NCBI GenBank assembly: GCA_030765045.1
Contig: CM060961.1
Span: 32,832,805-32,896,804, forward strand
Length of the DNA: 64,000 bases
Reading direction: 5' to 3'
Source of the DNA: Tenodera sinensis
Lineage: Eukaryota; Arthropoda; Insecta; Mantodea; Mantidae
Part shown: positions 1 through 11,262 of the stretch, one piece after another
How the letters are laid out: every line of letters starts with the position of its first letter
Numbering within the stretch: the first letter of the stretch is position 1
Position numbers and translations under genes: made by a program
The notes under the pieces: generated by a model
Told to the model about the DNA's origin: nothing
Seen by the model: only the letters and a program-made list of their open reading frames with translations
Databases searched by the model: none

Positions 1-495
1 CCTCTTTTGTTTTGTTTTTTTGTTTTTGTTTATGAGAGATGCTTCCCAATAAAAGTTATACATTACTAAAGGTAATATGAAAATGGATAAGATAACTAAC
101 CTTTATATAAAAGGAGAATAATAATAATAATAATTATAATTAATACATGCATACATCAGTCCAGCTAAGAGTAAATAGTGTAATTACCTATCTTTCGCTA
201 ATTATTTATAAAATATGTTTGATTTTAGGAGTCAGTACAATGATGTCTGAAAGCCAAGGAAGATGCTATATTAAAGATCATGCATATCTTGGAATTAGCA
301 TAAGTTTTGGTCATGTCTTTTCTATTTGCAATCCCTTTAAACTAATGGTGTATTGCTTTGAGCTAGCACATGATACTTTGCTCACAGTAAATAATTTCAT
401 GCTCCAAATACAAATTGTGAGTAACTTCTAATATCCCATGTCAGTTTAGCAAAGGTAATAACTAATCAGCAAGATTCCTGCCCAGGTAGTTTACT

Positions 496-497
<2 letters not shown>
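1..497. other. No recognisable feature
   Basis: AT-rich non-coding sequence, presumably intron of the UIMC1-like gene. The only open frame is short, with no motif or splice support. Confidence 0.4.
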
Positions 498-536
<39 letters not shown>

Positions 537-556
537 TTTTTTTTTGTTTTTTTTTT
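498..556. repeat. Poly(T) tract
   Basis: An almost pure run of T with a few G interruptions. It may be the tail of an old antisense retroposon, but no body is recognisable next to it. Confidence 0.9.
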
Positions 557-1134
557 GAGAATGCATCAGATGCTTAATTATACTCGGTGCTAATCACGAA
601 GGGGATTGACAGTTCCTAACCATATGGTGGAAACGTCTAAATGAATGGGAGGGGTTGGAGATGTCCGGTGATCATAGCAACAAAAGGAAGAACTAATTAG
701 AGCTAAGATGTTTCTATAGCAATGATACTTGCAAAATAAGTGTTGCCAGTATTTAACACGTGATTAGCATGTGCCTGACGGGCAATCCAGCAGTAACATA
801 AACTGTACATCTTATCTTGTTTTCGCTGTAATATATACAGTGTGTTTCTGTAATGCCAGCTTGCAATGCTTGCATCAGTTAGAGACTGCATAGTGCTGAC
901 AAGTTTGTTCTATTATTCTATTTATGTGGTTATTTGCCTTGTATTTATGTGCATCAGAGTCTATATCTGTGAGTATGTTAAGGGCATTTGCAATTTGTCT
1001 TTCACCTCTAATGAATATGTAGCAATGTCCAAAAATATTGATACAGATAACTCAACCAAATGAAATTTGGGTATAAACAGGAAGCGAATAAAATTGTATT
1101 GGTAAAGGTACATATCCCGGTTAAAGGGTTACAT

Positions 1135-1345
1135 AGTCAATGGTATTGCTGCAGAACTTGGTCACAAAATATTTTGGCTTTCTCATTTGCTAATTTGACC
1201 AGATTGAATTAATTTGGGCCAAAGTAAAGAGCTATGTTAGGTGAAACAGCAAAGGTTTCACTGTGATGTCTGTACTAAAGCTACAGAAGAGGCTCTTAAC
1301 AGCAAAAGCTGAAAACTGTGAAAAAGTTGTTACTCAAATCAAGGG
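1135..1345 (+). pseudogene. Decayed DDE transposase C-terminal fragment (Tc1/mariner superfamily type)
   Basis: One frame reads ELIWAKVKSYV followed by a degraded helical stretch ending in EALNSK and KLCKS. This resembles the segment after the last catalytic acidic residue in Tc1-like and related transposases, where an IELIWAxVK motif is usual. Frameshifts are needed to follow it and no terminal inverted repeats were found. The assignment rests on one motif and is tentative. Confidence 0.35.
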
Positions 1346-2339
1346 TGTAATAAGTGCAACATAAAGAAACAAGTTTTGTAGGAAAGAATAGATTAGCCTA
1401 CCATTTCCACAGGGAATTCCAGCTGCAACAGCAATAATGCAAGCAAATCTGAGGCATTTTCCCATTACAATATTCACAGATATGGCTCTTTTGTTAACAT
1501 AATTGTTTACATTGATATATAATTGCATGTTCTATCCTTTGCATGTAGCTTCACTATTTTACTATTGTCTTCGAGTACAGATATAAATAACACTTGCTCT
1601 ACATTCCAAGCACAATTCAACTGTTTTTGTACACATAATCCTAACCGCTCCTCACGTGGTCACAATAAGTGACAACATTGCCTCTCTCTCACTGAGAAGT
1701 GTTAGTTCCTTTCTTCATTGGCACCGATTATAATGGGACCTTATTTTCTTAGAAATGTTTGCAGTTAAGTGTTTATGTTTAAGCATCATAATTTGCATAT
1801 TATTTTGAGTGTGAGTTTTATATGCAGGGTAAACAGACCACCTGTTAGTCATTTATTTTGGCATTAACACTTTCAAGAAAATGATAGTTATAACTAAAGC
1901 ACATGTGAAGTTTTACTTAAGCTTGATTTCATCAGTCACCCATGACCAGAAGTGGAGTGAGTGGCATATCACTGTAAAATACCAAATCTAATTGGGGATC
2001 AGATATGCTGTTCAAAACATCTTTTGTAGGAAATGCTTTTACCAGTTCTGTATCTGCTTGGATGAAGTTGTCCAGTTTCTCAAGGACCAAGATTCCTGAA
2101 AATATTGCAAAATTGACGAGTACATTAAGTGTGTCACATGACATTAACAGAATATTATCAAACATTACTATTTGTAACAGAAGTAAGGTATCTCTAATCA
2201 TTGTTAATTTATGTACTTGCTTTATGAGCCACAAAAATAAAGAAAATAAAGCCCTGGATTCTGTTTGTATTGTGCAAGGCCATCTTAGCTTCCTGTGCCA
2301 ATATTAATTTTAATTTTCATTTTGTAGCATTTCTCATGA

Positions 2340-2900
2340 ATGGCATTGCTATCTGCATAATTTGAATTGTAGAATGAAGTATCTTCCGGGCTGTTATACC
2401 GTGGTCTGTTGGAGATCTGTCTTCCAGACGTTTCATTTACAACTGCGGTAAACATCCTCAGTGACGTTGTCGAAGTCTCCTCGTGGAAGGTATCACTGCG
2501 ACTGATGCATCGACTGTCTGTGGCACTCCATTTATACGCAACGTGCGCTGATTGGCCCAGGGTGTGCAGAGGCGTGGTGGCTGGTGGAGGGGGTTCTATC
2601 TCTCTTATACTGCTGGTCTCTTCTGATTGGCTTACCTTGCTTTCCTGCTTCTTATGATGTTCTATGACCGGATGCCAGTTGCTGTTCAATCTTACCATGC
2701 ACCACAGACAGTCGACGCATCAGTCGCAGTGATACCTTCCACGAGGAGACTTCGACAATGCCACTGAGGATGTTTACCGCAGTTGTAAACGAAACGTCTG
2801 GAAGACAGATCTCCAGCAGACCACGGCATAACAGCCCAGAAGATACTTCATTCTACAATTTAGACGCCGGCCGTGAAAGCCTATGTAGCTTTATGCATAA
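2340..2900. repeat. Inverted pair of Penelope-type terminal repeats (pLTR) with hammerhead-like cores
   Basis: Two arms of about 160 bp (2371-2528 and 2697-2862) are inverted copies separated by about 170 bp. The right arm holds CTGAGGAT at 2764, a 6-bp stem GTTTAC/GTAAAC, then GAAACGTC. This is the layout of a minimal hammerhead ribozyme whose helix III is the palindrome ACGT. The left arm carries the same motif on the minus strand. Penelope-like elements are known to have such pLTRs. No reverse transcriptase remains here. The open frames in the arms are shared because the arms are copies, not because they are genes. Confidence 0.55.
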
Positions 2901-3646
2901 TTTGAGTTTGAGTGTGTTGTTTTTTCATAAGTTTTTCTCCTCAAAACAATATGAATTAGTAAAAACATTTCCTACAAAAGTTGCCTGTTTTGAAGAGCTC
3001 CAGACAGTCATACCCTATTCAGTATTTATTCCAATTTAGAATAAATACCAAGCTCAGTGAAAGTTCACATGTGTTTTAATTATGAATATTTTTGTCTCAA
3101 ATAGAATGATTTACAGATGTGTGGTATATCTTGTATGTCAAAGCAACAGGGGGAGAAAAACTAATTTAAATGAATCAGACATTGAAGTGATTGGTATTGG
3201 TGTCATGCAAACAAAAACATTTTATGGAATTTGTAAAAATGGATATGCTTTTGGCTGCCTAACAACATTTATGTTCATCTGCATGAGTGTTTTTGTAATA
3301 ATGCAAGAATGGTAGAAGTTTGTTTTGGCAGCCATTTTTTTATTTTTGCAGTACAGCATGTGAAATGGTTAGAGGTTCATTATACTTCAGAAACTTTCAT
3401 TTCATTCATTCTTCTTTGTTACAAGGCACTTTCAACAGGCATTTAAAGTTGATTCAGGATAAAAGGGCAAAGATTTATTGCTCTAGAGGCATATGGTAAA
3501 CAGTTTAAGAATCTAACAAAACTAAAGGTTTGGCTTTCTTATAACCTCCATACCATAGGCATGAAATACAGCCTCTAAACAGACCAACATTATCACAGTT
3601 ATGTACAGCCATGGAAAACATGATTCAGCACATTAAGAGAGTTTTA
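2901..3646. other. No recognisable feature
   Basis: AT-rich intronic-looking sequence. Short open frames here have no recognisable domain. Confidence 0.35.
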
Positions 3647-3949
3647 TTTCTAAGTCCCACATCGTGTTGCTACAAGGATTAAACAAGTTGATATTTCCAA
3701 CATACAGCTGATAGTCTGTGTTCCATATGTTATCATCCGTCAGACACTCAAATAGGCTGTGTCTTGAATCACCATTCGCATCTGTATTTGCAAGTATGTA
3801 TACAAATGCAAGTGGTGATTCAAGACAGAACTTATTTGTGTGACCGATAGACAGTAACATATGGAACATAGATTATCAATAAACTCAGCTGCATGTTTGA
3901 AACATCAATTTGTGTAAAGTGCACTGTAACACAACATGGGACTTAGAAA
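3647..3949. repeat. Foldback (hairpin) element
   Basis: The left arm (3647-3788) is matched by a diverged reverse complement on the right (about 3797-3949), leaving a loop of only about 10 nt. The outer ends read TTTCTAAGTCCCA and TGGGACTTAGAAA. The inner ends contain TGTCTTGAATCACCA and TGGTGATTCAAGACA. This is the structure of a foldback MITE. Transcribed within the host intron it would give a roughly 145-bp hairpin. No target-site duplication is clear. Confidence 0.7.
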
Positions 3950-4454
3950 CATTCTGCTCTCCTAATATGCTCAATCATTTTTTCAATGGCTATACACTTG
4001 AGTGGACAGAAATGTACCTATATCCCACTCTTATCTGCTTTTAGCAATCCCTTTGTGTTGATTATAAGTTCAAGCCTTCGTTTTGGACACAGCCAGCCTG
4101 ATGGGTATTTTCTTGGCACTAGAAAGCTCACTGCAACAGAGTTGATATTCATGTTCCTTAAATTCAAGCAGATAGATTTCACATGCAGATGATAACTACA
4201 ATAATCACATACTTTCATCATAGAAGATGAAAATTATATCGTTGTCCTACCATATGTCTGAGTTCTTTAGACTTTCCATCAACTGATTAGCTGGCATGTA
4301 GAGAGGAGGGGGAAGTGGTATTTACAAAATATACACTACCAAAGTGAAATGTCTAAAGATTATATAAAGTATTCTAGGTTTTATTAAAAGAAGAGAAATT
4401 AAAAAGAATACCTAAATGTCCTTTGTAGTTGACCACACAAGTTTGATGTTTCAG
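3950..4454. other. Intronic sequence before the first visible exon
   Basis: No repeats or coding motifs recognised. The last bases form the acceptor of the exon at 4455 (GTTTGATGTTTCAG). Confidence 0.4.
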
Positions 4455-4582
4455 AAAGCGTTTTGGAAGATGATATTATTATGGATGAGGTTAAACCTGC
4501 TCCTTTAAGACTCAGGAATAGAGGAAAACAGAGAGTGCGACAGCATATTCAGACAGATGTTGAAGCAGAGAACAAAGTACAG
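4455..4582 (+). CDS. UIMC1: UIMC1/RAP80-like protein, internal exon a
   Basis: This 128-bp exon lies between a pyrimidine-rich acceptor (TTTCAG) and a consensus donor (CAG/GTATGT). After two bases completing a split codon it encodes 42 residues, beginning SVLEDDIIMDEVKPAP and ending VEAENKVQ in phase 0. The next exon also starts in phase 0. The residues are acidic then basic with no domain of their own, so identity comes from the downstream exons. In RAP80, the ubiquitin-interacting motifs and the Abraxas-interacting region precede this point. I do not see them, so the 5' end of the gene lies upstream of the window. Confidence 0.6.
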
Positions 4583-6018
4583 GTATGTCTACCATAGTGT
4601 GGTTGCTTTATGGTGATAATGTTACCAACAGATGGCACAGCTATATACAGTGCCATATATATATGCCTAATACATACTACAGAGCCTAAAATACAAAGTG
4701 CAGGAGAAATTGCAAGCAAAGTTTTAAAGTGTTCTATTAGATTTACATACACTTAATTCTTAGGGATTGCAGTACTGTTTTTATTTCTTGAAGATTTGCC
4801 TTGTGCATTGATCCAATGACCTTCCATTATGACCAGTGTAAACTCCATATCACAGATGTTTGCGTTTGTTTGTCATATTACCTTCTTGATTCCATTATTG
4901 CACTCGGGGATAAATAAGATCTTTTGATAGTGCTGAATTCAGTTCCCATTAAAATGCTTTTTTGGTTTCTTTGATGGAACTGGTTCCCTAGTCTAACATT
5001 CCATGACTAAACACCTCAGAGAAAGAATACAGCGTGACAAAGTCATTTCCAAGGTTTACTCTACAGTCTTATCACATATTTCCAACTAGAATCCTACCAG
5101 ATTCAAAACAGCTATTCAAACCTGCTTATTGTTTCAACTGCACTGTGTAAATGTTTGTAGTACACAAGTTCACAGAAGGAAGACAAAGGTCATCTTCTGC
5201 AGCATTAGGATGCTGTGAAGTGATAACTTTCTAATTCTAGGCTCTGGCATCTGTTATTGCTATAGACTACTATAAGGAATATTAGTAAGCAACATCAACT
5301 TGTAATATTCAGGGTGTTAGAGGTGTGACTGCAGATATTTGTGGGGTAACTCAAGATAGTGTAATGAACAACGTATTGATATTTACTTAATTTTCAGACT
5401 AATAACGTTAGTTAATAAGAGTAATATGTTTTCAGGTTGGTTAATAGCTCCAAGTATGCTTGGAACACTCAGGCCACACATGTTTATTTTCCCCAAGAGA
5501 TGAGTTGGGAGGGGTAAAGCATAGTGGGGAGTCCTCTGGATAGCGAATGTCGAGCTCACTCTCACAAAACAACAACAATGGAGGAATCACTCAGGATTCT
5601 TCTGCATCCAAATATTCATTATTTGTGCTATCTACAATTTACATCTTCATAGAAAAAGAAATGAGAAAGGAAGTTTAAACACATGAAATTGTGGATGTAA
5701 TGTTTATCCCAGTATTTCCAATACATTCATTGTTTATTTTAATGTGTAATTGGGTTTGAATGCTTTGTGCAGTGCTAATGACCACAGACAACCTGGGTCT
5801 TCAAGTCAGGTATTGAAGTGTGAATCTGTGGAAGCAACCAAATAGTCTATACTGACAGGCATTGTTCATTTCGTTGCTGAGTTACAACCATATAGAAAAC
5901 ATCAGATAGTAAATCATGTGAAATGTTTCTGGGAAAACTGTTAGATGAAGATGAACACACTGAAGTTAATACATATTAATGTACCAATTACCAAATTATC
6001 TGCACTCATGTCCCTAAC
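4583..6018. other. Start of a 16.2-kb intron, no feature seen
   Basis: The intron begins GTATGT. No repeat family shared with the rest of the window was recognised up to the SINE at about 6019. Confidence 0.35.
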
Positions 6019-6470
<452 letters not shown>

Positions 6471-6520
6471 TGCCTATAGAGTTGTATACAAGTTTCAGAC
6501 ATTGTCAAAATTAAATATTT

Positions 6521-9500
6521 GTTGTTGTTGTTTTCTAGTGCCTTGCATCTGGCAATGAAGCCATTAGCATTCGTGCTTTCCAATACTTTTGAACTGTAGT
6601 TTCTTCTGATCTTAATGCTTCACAGGTCTTCAAGTGTTCTTCATTCATTTCTGCTGGATCGTTACACAGGACACATATTGGTGAGGCTGAGATACCTATT
6701 CTGTAGAGATGACTTGCCAAGCAGTCATGATTTGTCAATAGTCGGAAGGCTGCAACAGCTGTTTTCCTTGGTCTCTGGGGGATTATATCTGGGTTGGAAA
6801 GTAGTGTAATCCATTTTTTATCTTTGGCATTTGTTTCTATTTCTTGTAGGTGTGAATGACAAAAAATTTTAATGATCAAGCGTTTTATTGAGGAATATGA
6901 GAAATTGAATTTAGACTTTTGTTTTATTGTTGTGCCTTTCTTTGCAAGTGAGTCTGCAGCTTCGTTCCCCATGACTCCACAGTGTGCTGGAATCCATTGG
7001 AGATGAACAGTCTTATTAACTTTTTGGAGTTGTGTTAACATTTTGTAGCATTCTCTAATTTTTGTTGACTTCTTTGTAGTATTTGAACATATTCCCTGAA
7101 TTGCAGCTTTAGAATCTGAAAGAATTACTGCCTTGTTAAATTTATTTAAGGGAAGATTTAATAATTGTCGGAGAGCAATGTATATAGCCTCTATTTCTCC
7201 ATCATAATTTGTTGTGTCTCTGCCAACAGAATGATAAAAGGAAAAATGTGAACATGTAACTCCAGCTCCAGCAAGGTTTTCCTTCGAGGATCCATCAGTA
7301 TATATGTGCAGCCATTCTTCTGTGGGATACCTAGTATTGATTGTTTCCAGAGCTAGAAGTTTTTGTATTTCTTTTGGTGTGTCTGATTTACTTATTTCCT
7401 CTATTAATTCCAAATTGAAGGTAGGTTGCAATAATTCCAATGGATTTTCTCTAATAAGTAGATTTTCTCTGGTGTTAGGAATGTTCAATTTGGATTTAAT
7501 CTGTGTTACCTTTTCTAGGAAACTACTATGAGTTTTAAGGATTGAAGGGGGAAGGTTCTGTTCTGTCCATTTAGAGTTTGGCAGTCGTAACATTTTCTCG
7601 TGTTGGAGCAATGCTTGTTCTTCTATTTTTGTTGTTATTGATGGGGTCCGTGTTAAGGCAAGCATGGCATCAATAGGTGTGGATTTAACTGCTCCAGTGA
7701 TTAGGCGAAGAGCCTGATTTTGTATTTGTTCAAGTTTATTGATGTTAGCATTTGCTGCTGTTATTAAAGCTTCAGAACAGTACAAGAGGTTTGGTTTAAT
7801 ATACATTTTGTATGTTCTGTTAAGGACTCTCCTTGAGCAGCCCCATTTAGCACCAGCTAACCTTTTCAGGATTTGCAATTTCTTTTCAACCTTTTCTGAG
7901 ATGTTTGTTATATGTTTTTTCCAACTTAGCTTTCTGTCGAAAGTGATGCCTAAGTATTTGGCATCATCAACTGCTTTGAGTGGTTTACCATTATAATTTA
8001 TGCTAATATTAACTGGTTTGTATTTTAGTGTAAATAATTCATAATTTCTTTTTTCCACATTGATAGTCATGAGGTTTTTGGAGCTCCATTCATGTACTTT
8101 GTTTAGGGCTGTTTCTAATCTGTCTTTAATTAATTCAGGTTTTTTTGAAGAGCCTGAAGCCCAAATGACTACATCGTCAGCAAATAAAGTAATTTTGGTT
8201 TCTAAAGTTTTTATTATTGATGGAAGGTCATTTATATATATGTTAAAGAGTGTTGTGCTCAGAACAGCACCTTGTGGAAGTCCTCGGTGTGTTTGTTTAT
8301 ATTTGGAAATGTATGTATTATATTTTGTGGCACAAAATCTTTGTGAAATAAACTGAGTTATCCACTTAAGCATGTTACTTTTCACACCTATTGATTGCAA
8401 CTTCTCAACTAATTTATTTCTCCAGACTGAGTCATATGCTGATTTAAAATCAATGAATACTGCCAAGGTATCCTCCTTTCTATTGAAAGCTTCCTTGATG
8501 TCTTGGCTTAGTAGGAGTACATTTTCACTTGTACTATGATTCTGTCTGAAGTCGGTCTGTGAACTATTAATTAAGTTGTAATATTCTAGGAACCAGTTAA
8601 GTCTAGATGCCACCATTCTTTCCATCACTTTTGCAATAACACTGGTCAAAGATATTGGTCTGAAACTATTAATATTGTTTGAGGGTTTGTTTTTCTTTAA
8701 AATCGGGATGATAATGGCTTTTTTCCAGTCAGAAGGTACAGTCATTCTCCAACACGTGTTATACAGTTTAAGTAGGATTTCTTTTCCTTTCCTGCCAAGG
8801 TGTTTAATAAACTCTGGGTGGATCTTGTCAGGTCCTGGAGATTTTTTGTTCTGTAATTGTTCTATTGCTAAATCCAGTTCTGTTTCATTAAAATCCTGAA
8901 TAAAAATATCATTTCGTATACCTTTTGGCTTACTAGTTTCTCTGATAGTTTTTTGGATAGCCTTATCTTGTTTTTTATACGCTTGGGGTATTCTTTGTGA
9001 CTGAGCATAAAACTTGTTAAGGGATTCTGCTATTTCCCTATCTGTAGTTAAGCTTTTGTTATTATATTTTAATGGTTCAGTTGTATTTTTTGATAATTTT
9101 GTTTTATTAAGAAATTTGTATATTTTATTTCCATCTTTCCTATAGTCCATATGTTCTACAAAATTTGTGAAACTGGCCCTTTTTGCTGTAATTAATTCTT
9201 TCTTAAAAATGGCTGCTTTTCTTCTCCAGTTTTGTACATCTTCTGGACACTTGGTTCTTTCGGCTTTGACTCTTGCTATATTTCTTTCGTGTTTTAACTT
9301 AGATAAAGATGGAGACCAAAAGTAGCTATATTTCTTTAACTTTCCTTTGGGGATATGTGTTTTGGCTGCTGTCAATAATATTTCACAAATTTTTTTATTC
9401 ATTTCATCTGTTGACTTGAACTCTGATTCTAACAGTATATTACACTTCCCTTCTATCTCATTTTGGAAACTGGACCAATCTGCTTTTTTAAAATTCCAAG

Positions 9501-10056
9501 AAGTTTTAACTTTTGGTTTGTTACTTTTATTTATTAGACCTCTTATGGAGAAAATTCTTAAAGTATTGGAATTGTTGTGATGAAATTTGCCTAAAGATGT
9601 CCCCACCCGGAGATCCGATTGGGGGACAGTTTTAACTCCGGAATGTTTATCTTTAGGACTCATATTCATGTATGTGGCTTTCATGTAACTGTTTTCTTAA
9701 CGGGCACCAGTTTTACAATGTGGCAGTTACATCACCCGACTTAAACCCCCATTTTGCAAGGGGGACCACACCTATCGTTGGTCAACGGGTCCATCGGACC
9801 TAGCCGGGAGGACTAAATAGATGCTATTTAGATCCACCGACCTTCCCCTCATGTGCCTCTGAGGGACGCTGTTGTGCTGTGATAGGCCAGCACATATGTA
9901 AATGACATTTCCTCCATTTTAGATGAAACAGTTATACCGCTGTGATTCGGTCCCCAGAGCCTCATCTGTTAAAAGCAGGGTGCACCACGGGCAGGATGAG
10001 GATGGGAATTGGGTAGGAGAGGCTATAGGAGGCGCATCACTACCCCTTACTACCCC
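6521..10056 (-). mobile_element. LINE1 copy a: non-LTR retrotransposon (RT + RNase H), internally deleted
   Basis: This is a 3.5-kb insertion flanked by a 13-bp target-site duplication AAATTAAATATTT (6508-6520 and 10057-10069). On the minus strand it has about 370 bp of 5' leader (9685-10056), one long ORF and a short (CAA)n tail at 6521-6532. The reverse transcriptase plus RNase H arrangement fits the I-type group of LINEs. A related copy at 49943-53626 retains apurinic-type endonuclease sequence that is missing here, so this copy is a deletion derivative. An intact leader and clean TSDs suggest it was mobilised after the deletion, in trans. Confidence 0.85.
6535..9684 (-). CDS. LINE1 reverse transcriptase-RNase H polyprotein (endonuclease missing)
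   Basis: A 1049-codon open ORF. Residues 1 to about 47 come from the element's 5' coding region. The sequence then jumps to the segment that follows the endonuclease in the other copy (SIRGLINKSN). RT motifs follow: AVFIDFKSAYDSVW, GLPQGAVLSTTLFN, and FADDVV near residue 501. RNase H follows from about residue 790: IYTDGS, DGEIEA, ILSDSKAA and WIPAHCGVMGNEAAD, which supply the D-E-D-H-D residues. Near the C-terminus is a zinc knuckle, CVLCNDPAEMNEEHLKTC. The ORF has no stop or frameshift despite loss of the endonuclease, so the deletion is in frame. It should polymerise but not nick target DNA. Confidence 0.85.
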   Translation of the reverse strand: MKATYMNMSPKDKHSGVKTVPQSDLRVGTSLGKFHHNNSNTLRIFSIRGLINKSNKPKVKTSWNFKKADWSSFQNEIEGKCNILLESEFKSTDEMNKKICEILLTAAKTHIPKGKLKKYSYFWSPSLSKLKHERNIARVKAERTKCPEDVQNWRRKAAIFKKELITAKRASFTNFVEHMDYRKDGNKIYKFLNKTKLSKNTTEPLKYNNKSLTTDREIAESLNKFYAQSQRIPQAYKKQDKAIQKTIRETSKPKGIRNDIFIQDFNETELDLAIEQLQNKKSPGPDKIHPEFIKHLGRKGKEILLKLYNTCWRMTVPSDWKKAIIIPILKKNKPSNNINSFRPISLTSVIAKVMERMVASRLNWFLEYYNLINSSQTDFRQNHSTSENVLLLSQDIKEAFNRKEDTLAVFIDFKSAYDSVWRNKLVEKLQSIGVKSNMLKWITQFISQRFCATKYNTYISKYKQTHRGLPQGAVLSTTLFNIYINDLPSIIKTLETKITLFADDVVIWASGSSKKPELIKDRLETALNKVHEWSSKNLMTINVEKRNYELFTLKYKPVNISINYNGKPLKAVDDAKYLGITFDRKLSWKKHITNISEKVEKKLQILKRLAGAKWGCSRRVLNRTYKMYIKPNLLYCSEALITAANANINKLEQIQNQALRLITGAVKSTPIDAMLALTRTPSITTKIEEQALLQHEKMLRLPNSKWTEQNLPPSILKTHSSFLEKVTQIKSKLNIPNTRENLLIRENPLELLQPTFNLELIEEISKSDTPKEIQKLLALETINTRYPTEEWLHIYTDGSSKENLAGAGVTCSHFSFYHSVGRDTTNYDGEIEAIYIALRQLLNLPLNKFNKAVILSDSKAAIQGICSNTTKKSTKIRECYKMLTQLQKVNKTVHLQWIPAHCGVMGNEAADSLAKKGTTIKQKSKFNFSYSSIKRLIIKIFCHSHLQEIETNAKDKKWITLLSNPDIIPQRPRKTAVAAFRLLTNHDCLASHLYRIGISASPICVLCNDPAEMNEEHLKTCEALRSEETTVQKYWKARMLMASLPDARH

Positions 10057-10079
10057 AAATTAAATATTTACATTTACAC

Positions 10080-10545
10080 ATACTACTTGTTTTGTATATA
10101 ACCGGTACAGATATTTACATAAACATGTTTACAGTTCATCAAGAGAATAGACATTTTTGGATCAAATAATTTTTTAAACAAGTTTTAAAGTTACATTTTC
10201 TTGTAGTTTTAATAATATTTTGAGAGCAATAAATAAAGCAACTTCATCATCTTAGGCTAAATTATAAAATGTTGTTATTGATAAAATCTACACATGGGTG
10301 TTGATTATTGCTGTATTAGCTTTTAATGTGTATAGTGATTCCAGAATTTAAGTTAAAATGTTTGAAAGTATGTTGTAATATTAGAAAAATTGTATATAAA
10401 TATAAGACTACTATTTGTTTTGTATATAACCGGTACAGATATTTACGTAAACATGTTTACAGTTCATCAAGAGAATAGAGACATTTTTGGATCAAATAAT
10501 TTTTTAAACAAGTTTTAAAGTTACATTTTCTTGTAGTTTTAATCT
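10080..10545. repeat. Direct duplication, two ~140-bp near-identical blocks
   Basis: Blocks at 10080-10219 and 10406-10545 share TTTGTATATAACCGGTACAG through TTACATTTTCTTGTAGTTTT with only a few differences. They are offset by about 325 bp, indicating a segmental tandem duplication next to the 5' end of LINE1a. Confidence 0.85.
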
Positions 10546-11103
10546 CTAGAGGTAATTTGTTGTACAAAATTGTACACTTATATCCTTATTAGATTGAAAC
10601 CAAACCAAGCAGTCAGAATTGTGTGTTCACAAAACTGGTTGACATTTGGTATAGTTGGGATAGATTTTTGAGCACGGCATTACAATACAGTTATAAAACC
10701 TGACCTCTCCAGAGAAAAATAATTGCATAGACTGTTTGAACTACATCATTTCTGTTATCACCCAGGCAGGCAAAAGCAGACATATTTTTACTGTAAAATT
10801 GTGATAAATACTAGTACAATAAAACTGTTGATTTGAAGCCACTAGGACCAAAAATATTAACTTCAAATTATACAGGTGGAACGTACTGCTTCAGCCAGAA
10901 TAACATGATTAATAAATTCAGGTATGAAAAATATAAAACACTAAACTCCCGCAGACCTAGGATTTTAAGCCCAGAAGTAATTTCTACTATAAAACACTAA
11001 GTTTCATTTCAGTAGGTTTAATTGTTTTGTAAAAATTTTCATATTTTCAGCAATGTAAATGGCAATGCTAAACTGTCCTCGCACATGCCAGCAGCCTGAT
11101 TGG
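10546..11103. other. No recognisable feature
   Basis: AT-rich intronic sequence without recognised repeats. Confidence 0.35.
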
Positions 11104-11262
11104 CATGTGCTTCGAGACCAGCACTGCCCTCAGATGTAAACAAAACATCCACCAACATGTGCTTCAAGGCCAGTACTGCCTTCAGTGGTAAACAGAACAC
11201 CCAACCGACATGTGTTTTGAGGCAAGCACTGCCCTCAGATATAAACAAAATACTTGTCCAGT
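11104..11262. repeat. Minisatellite, three ~52-bp units
   Basis: Units start at 11104, 11156 and 11209 with CATGTGCTTCGAGACCAGCA or close variants. They continue through CTGCCCTCAGATGTAAACA. Spacing is 52 and 53 bp and the units are diverged. Confidence 0.8.

Noticed and set aside
2285..3039. Pair of related short proteins (MFTAVVNETSGRQIS...) on opposite strands
   Set aside because: The similarity arises because the two inverted pLTR arms are copies; the peptide coincides with the hammerhead-like segment and shows no protein domain.
6535..9684. Retrovirus or endogenous viral element (RT plus RNase H)
   Set aside because: No LTRs, integrase, protease or envelope. The order, CAA tail and TSDs fit a non-LTR retrotransposon.
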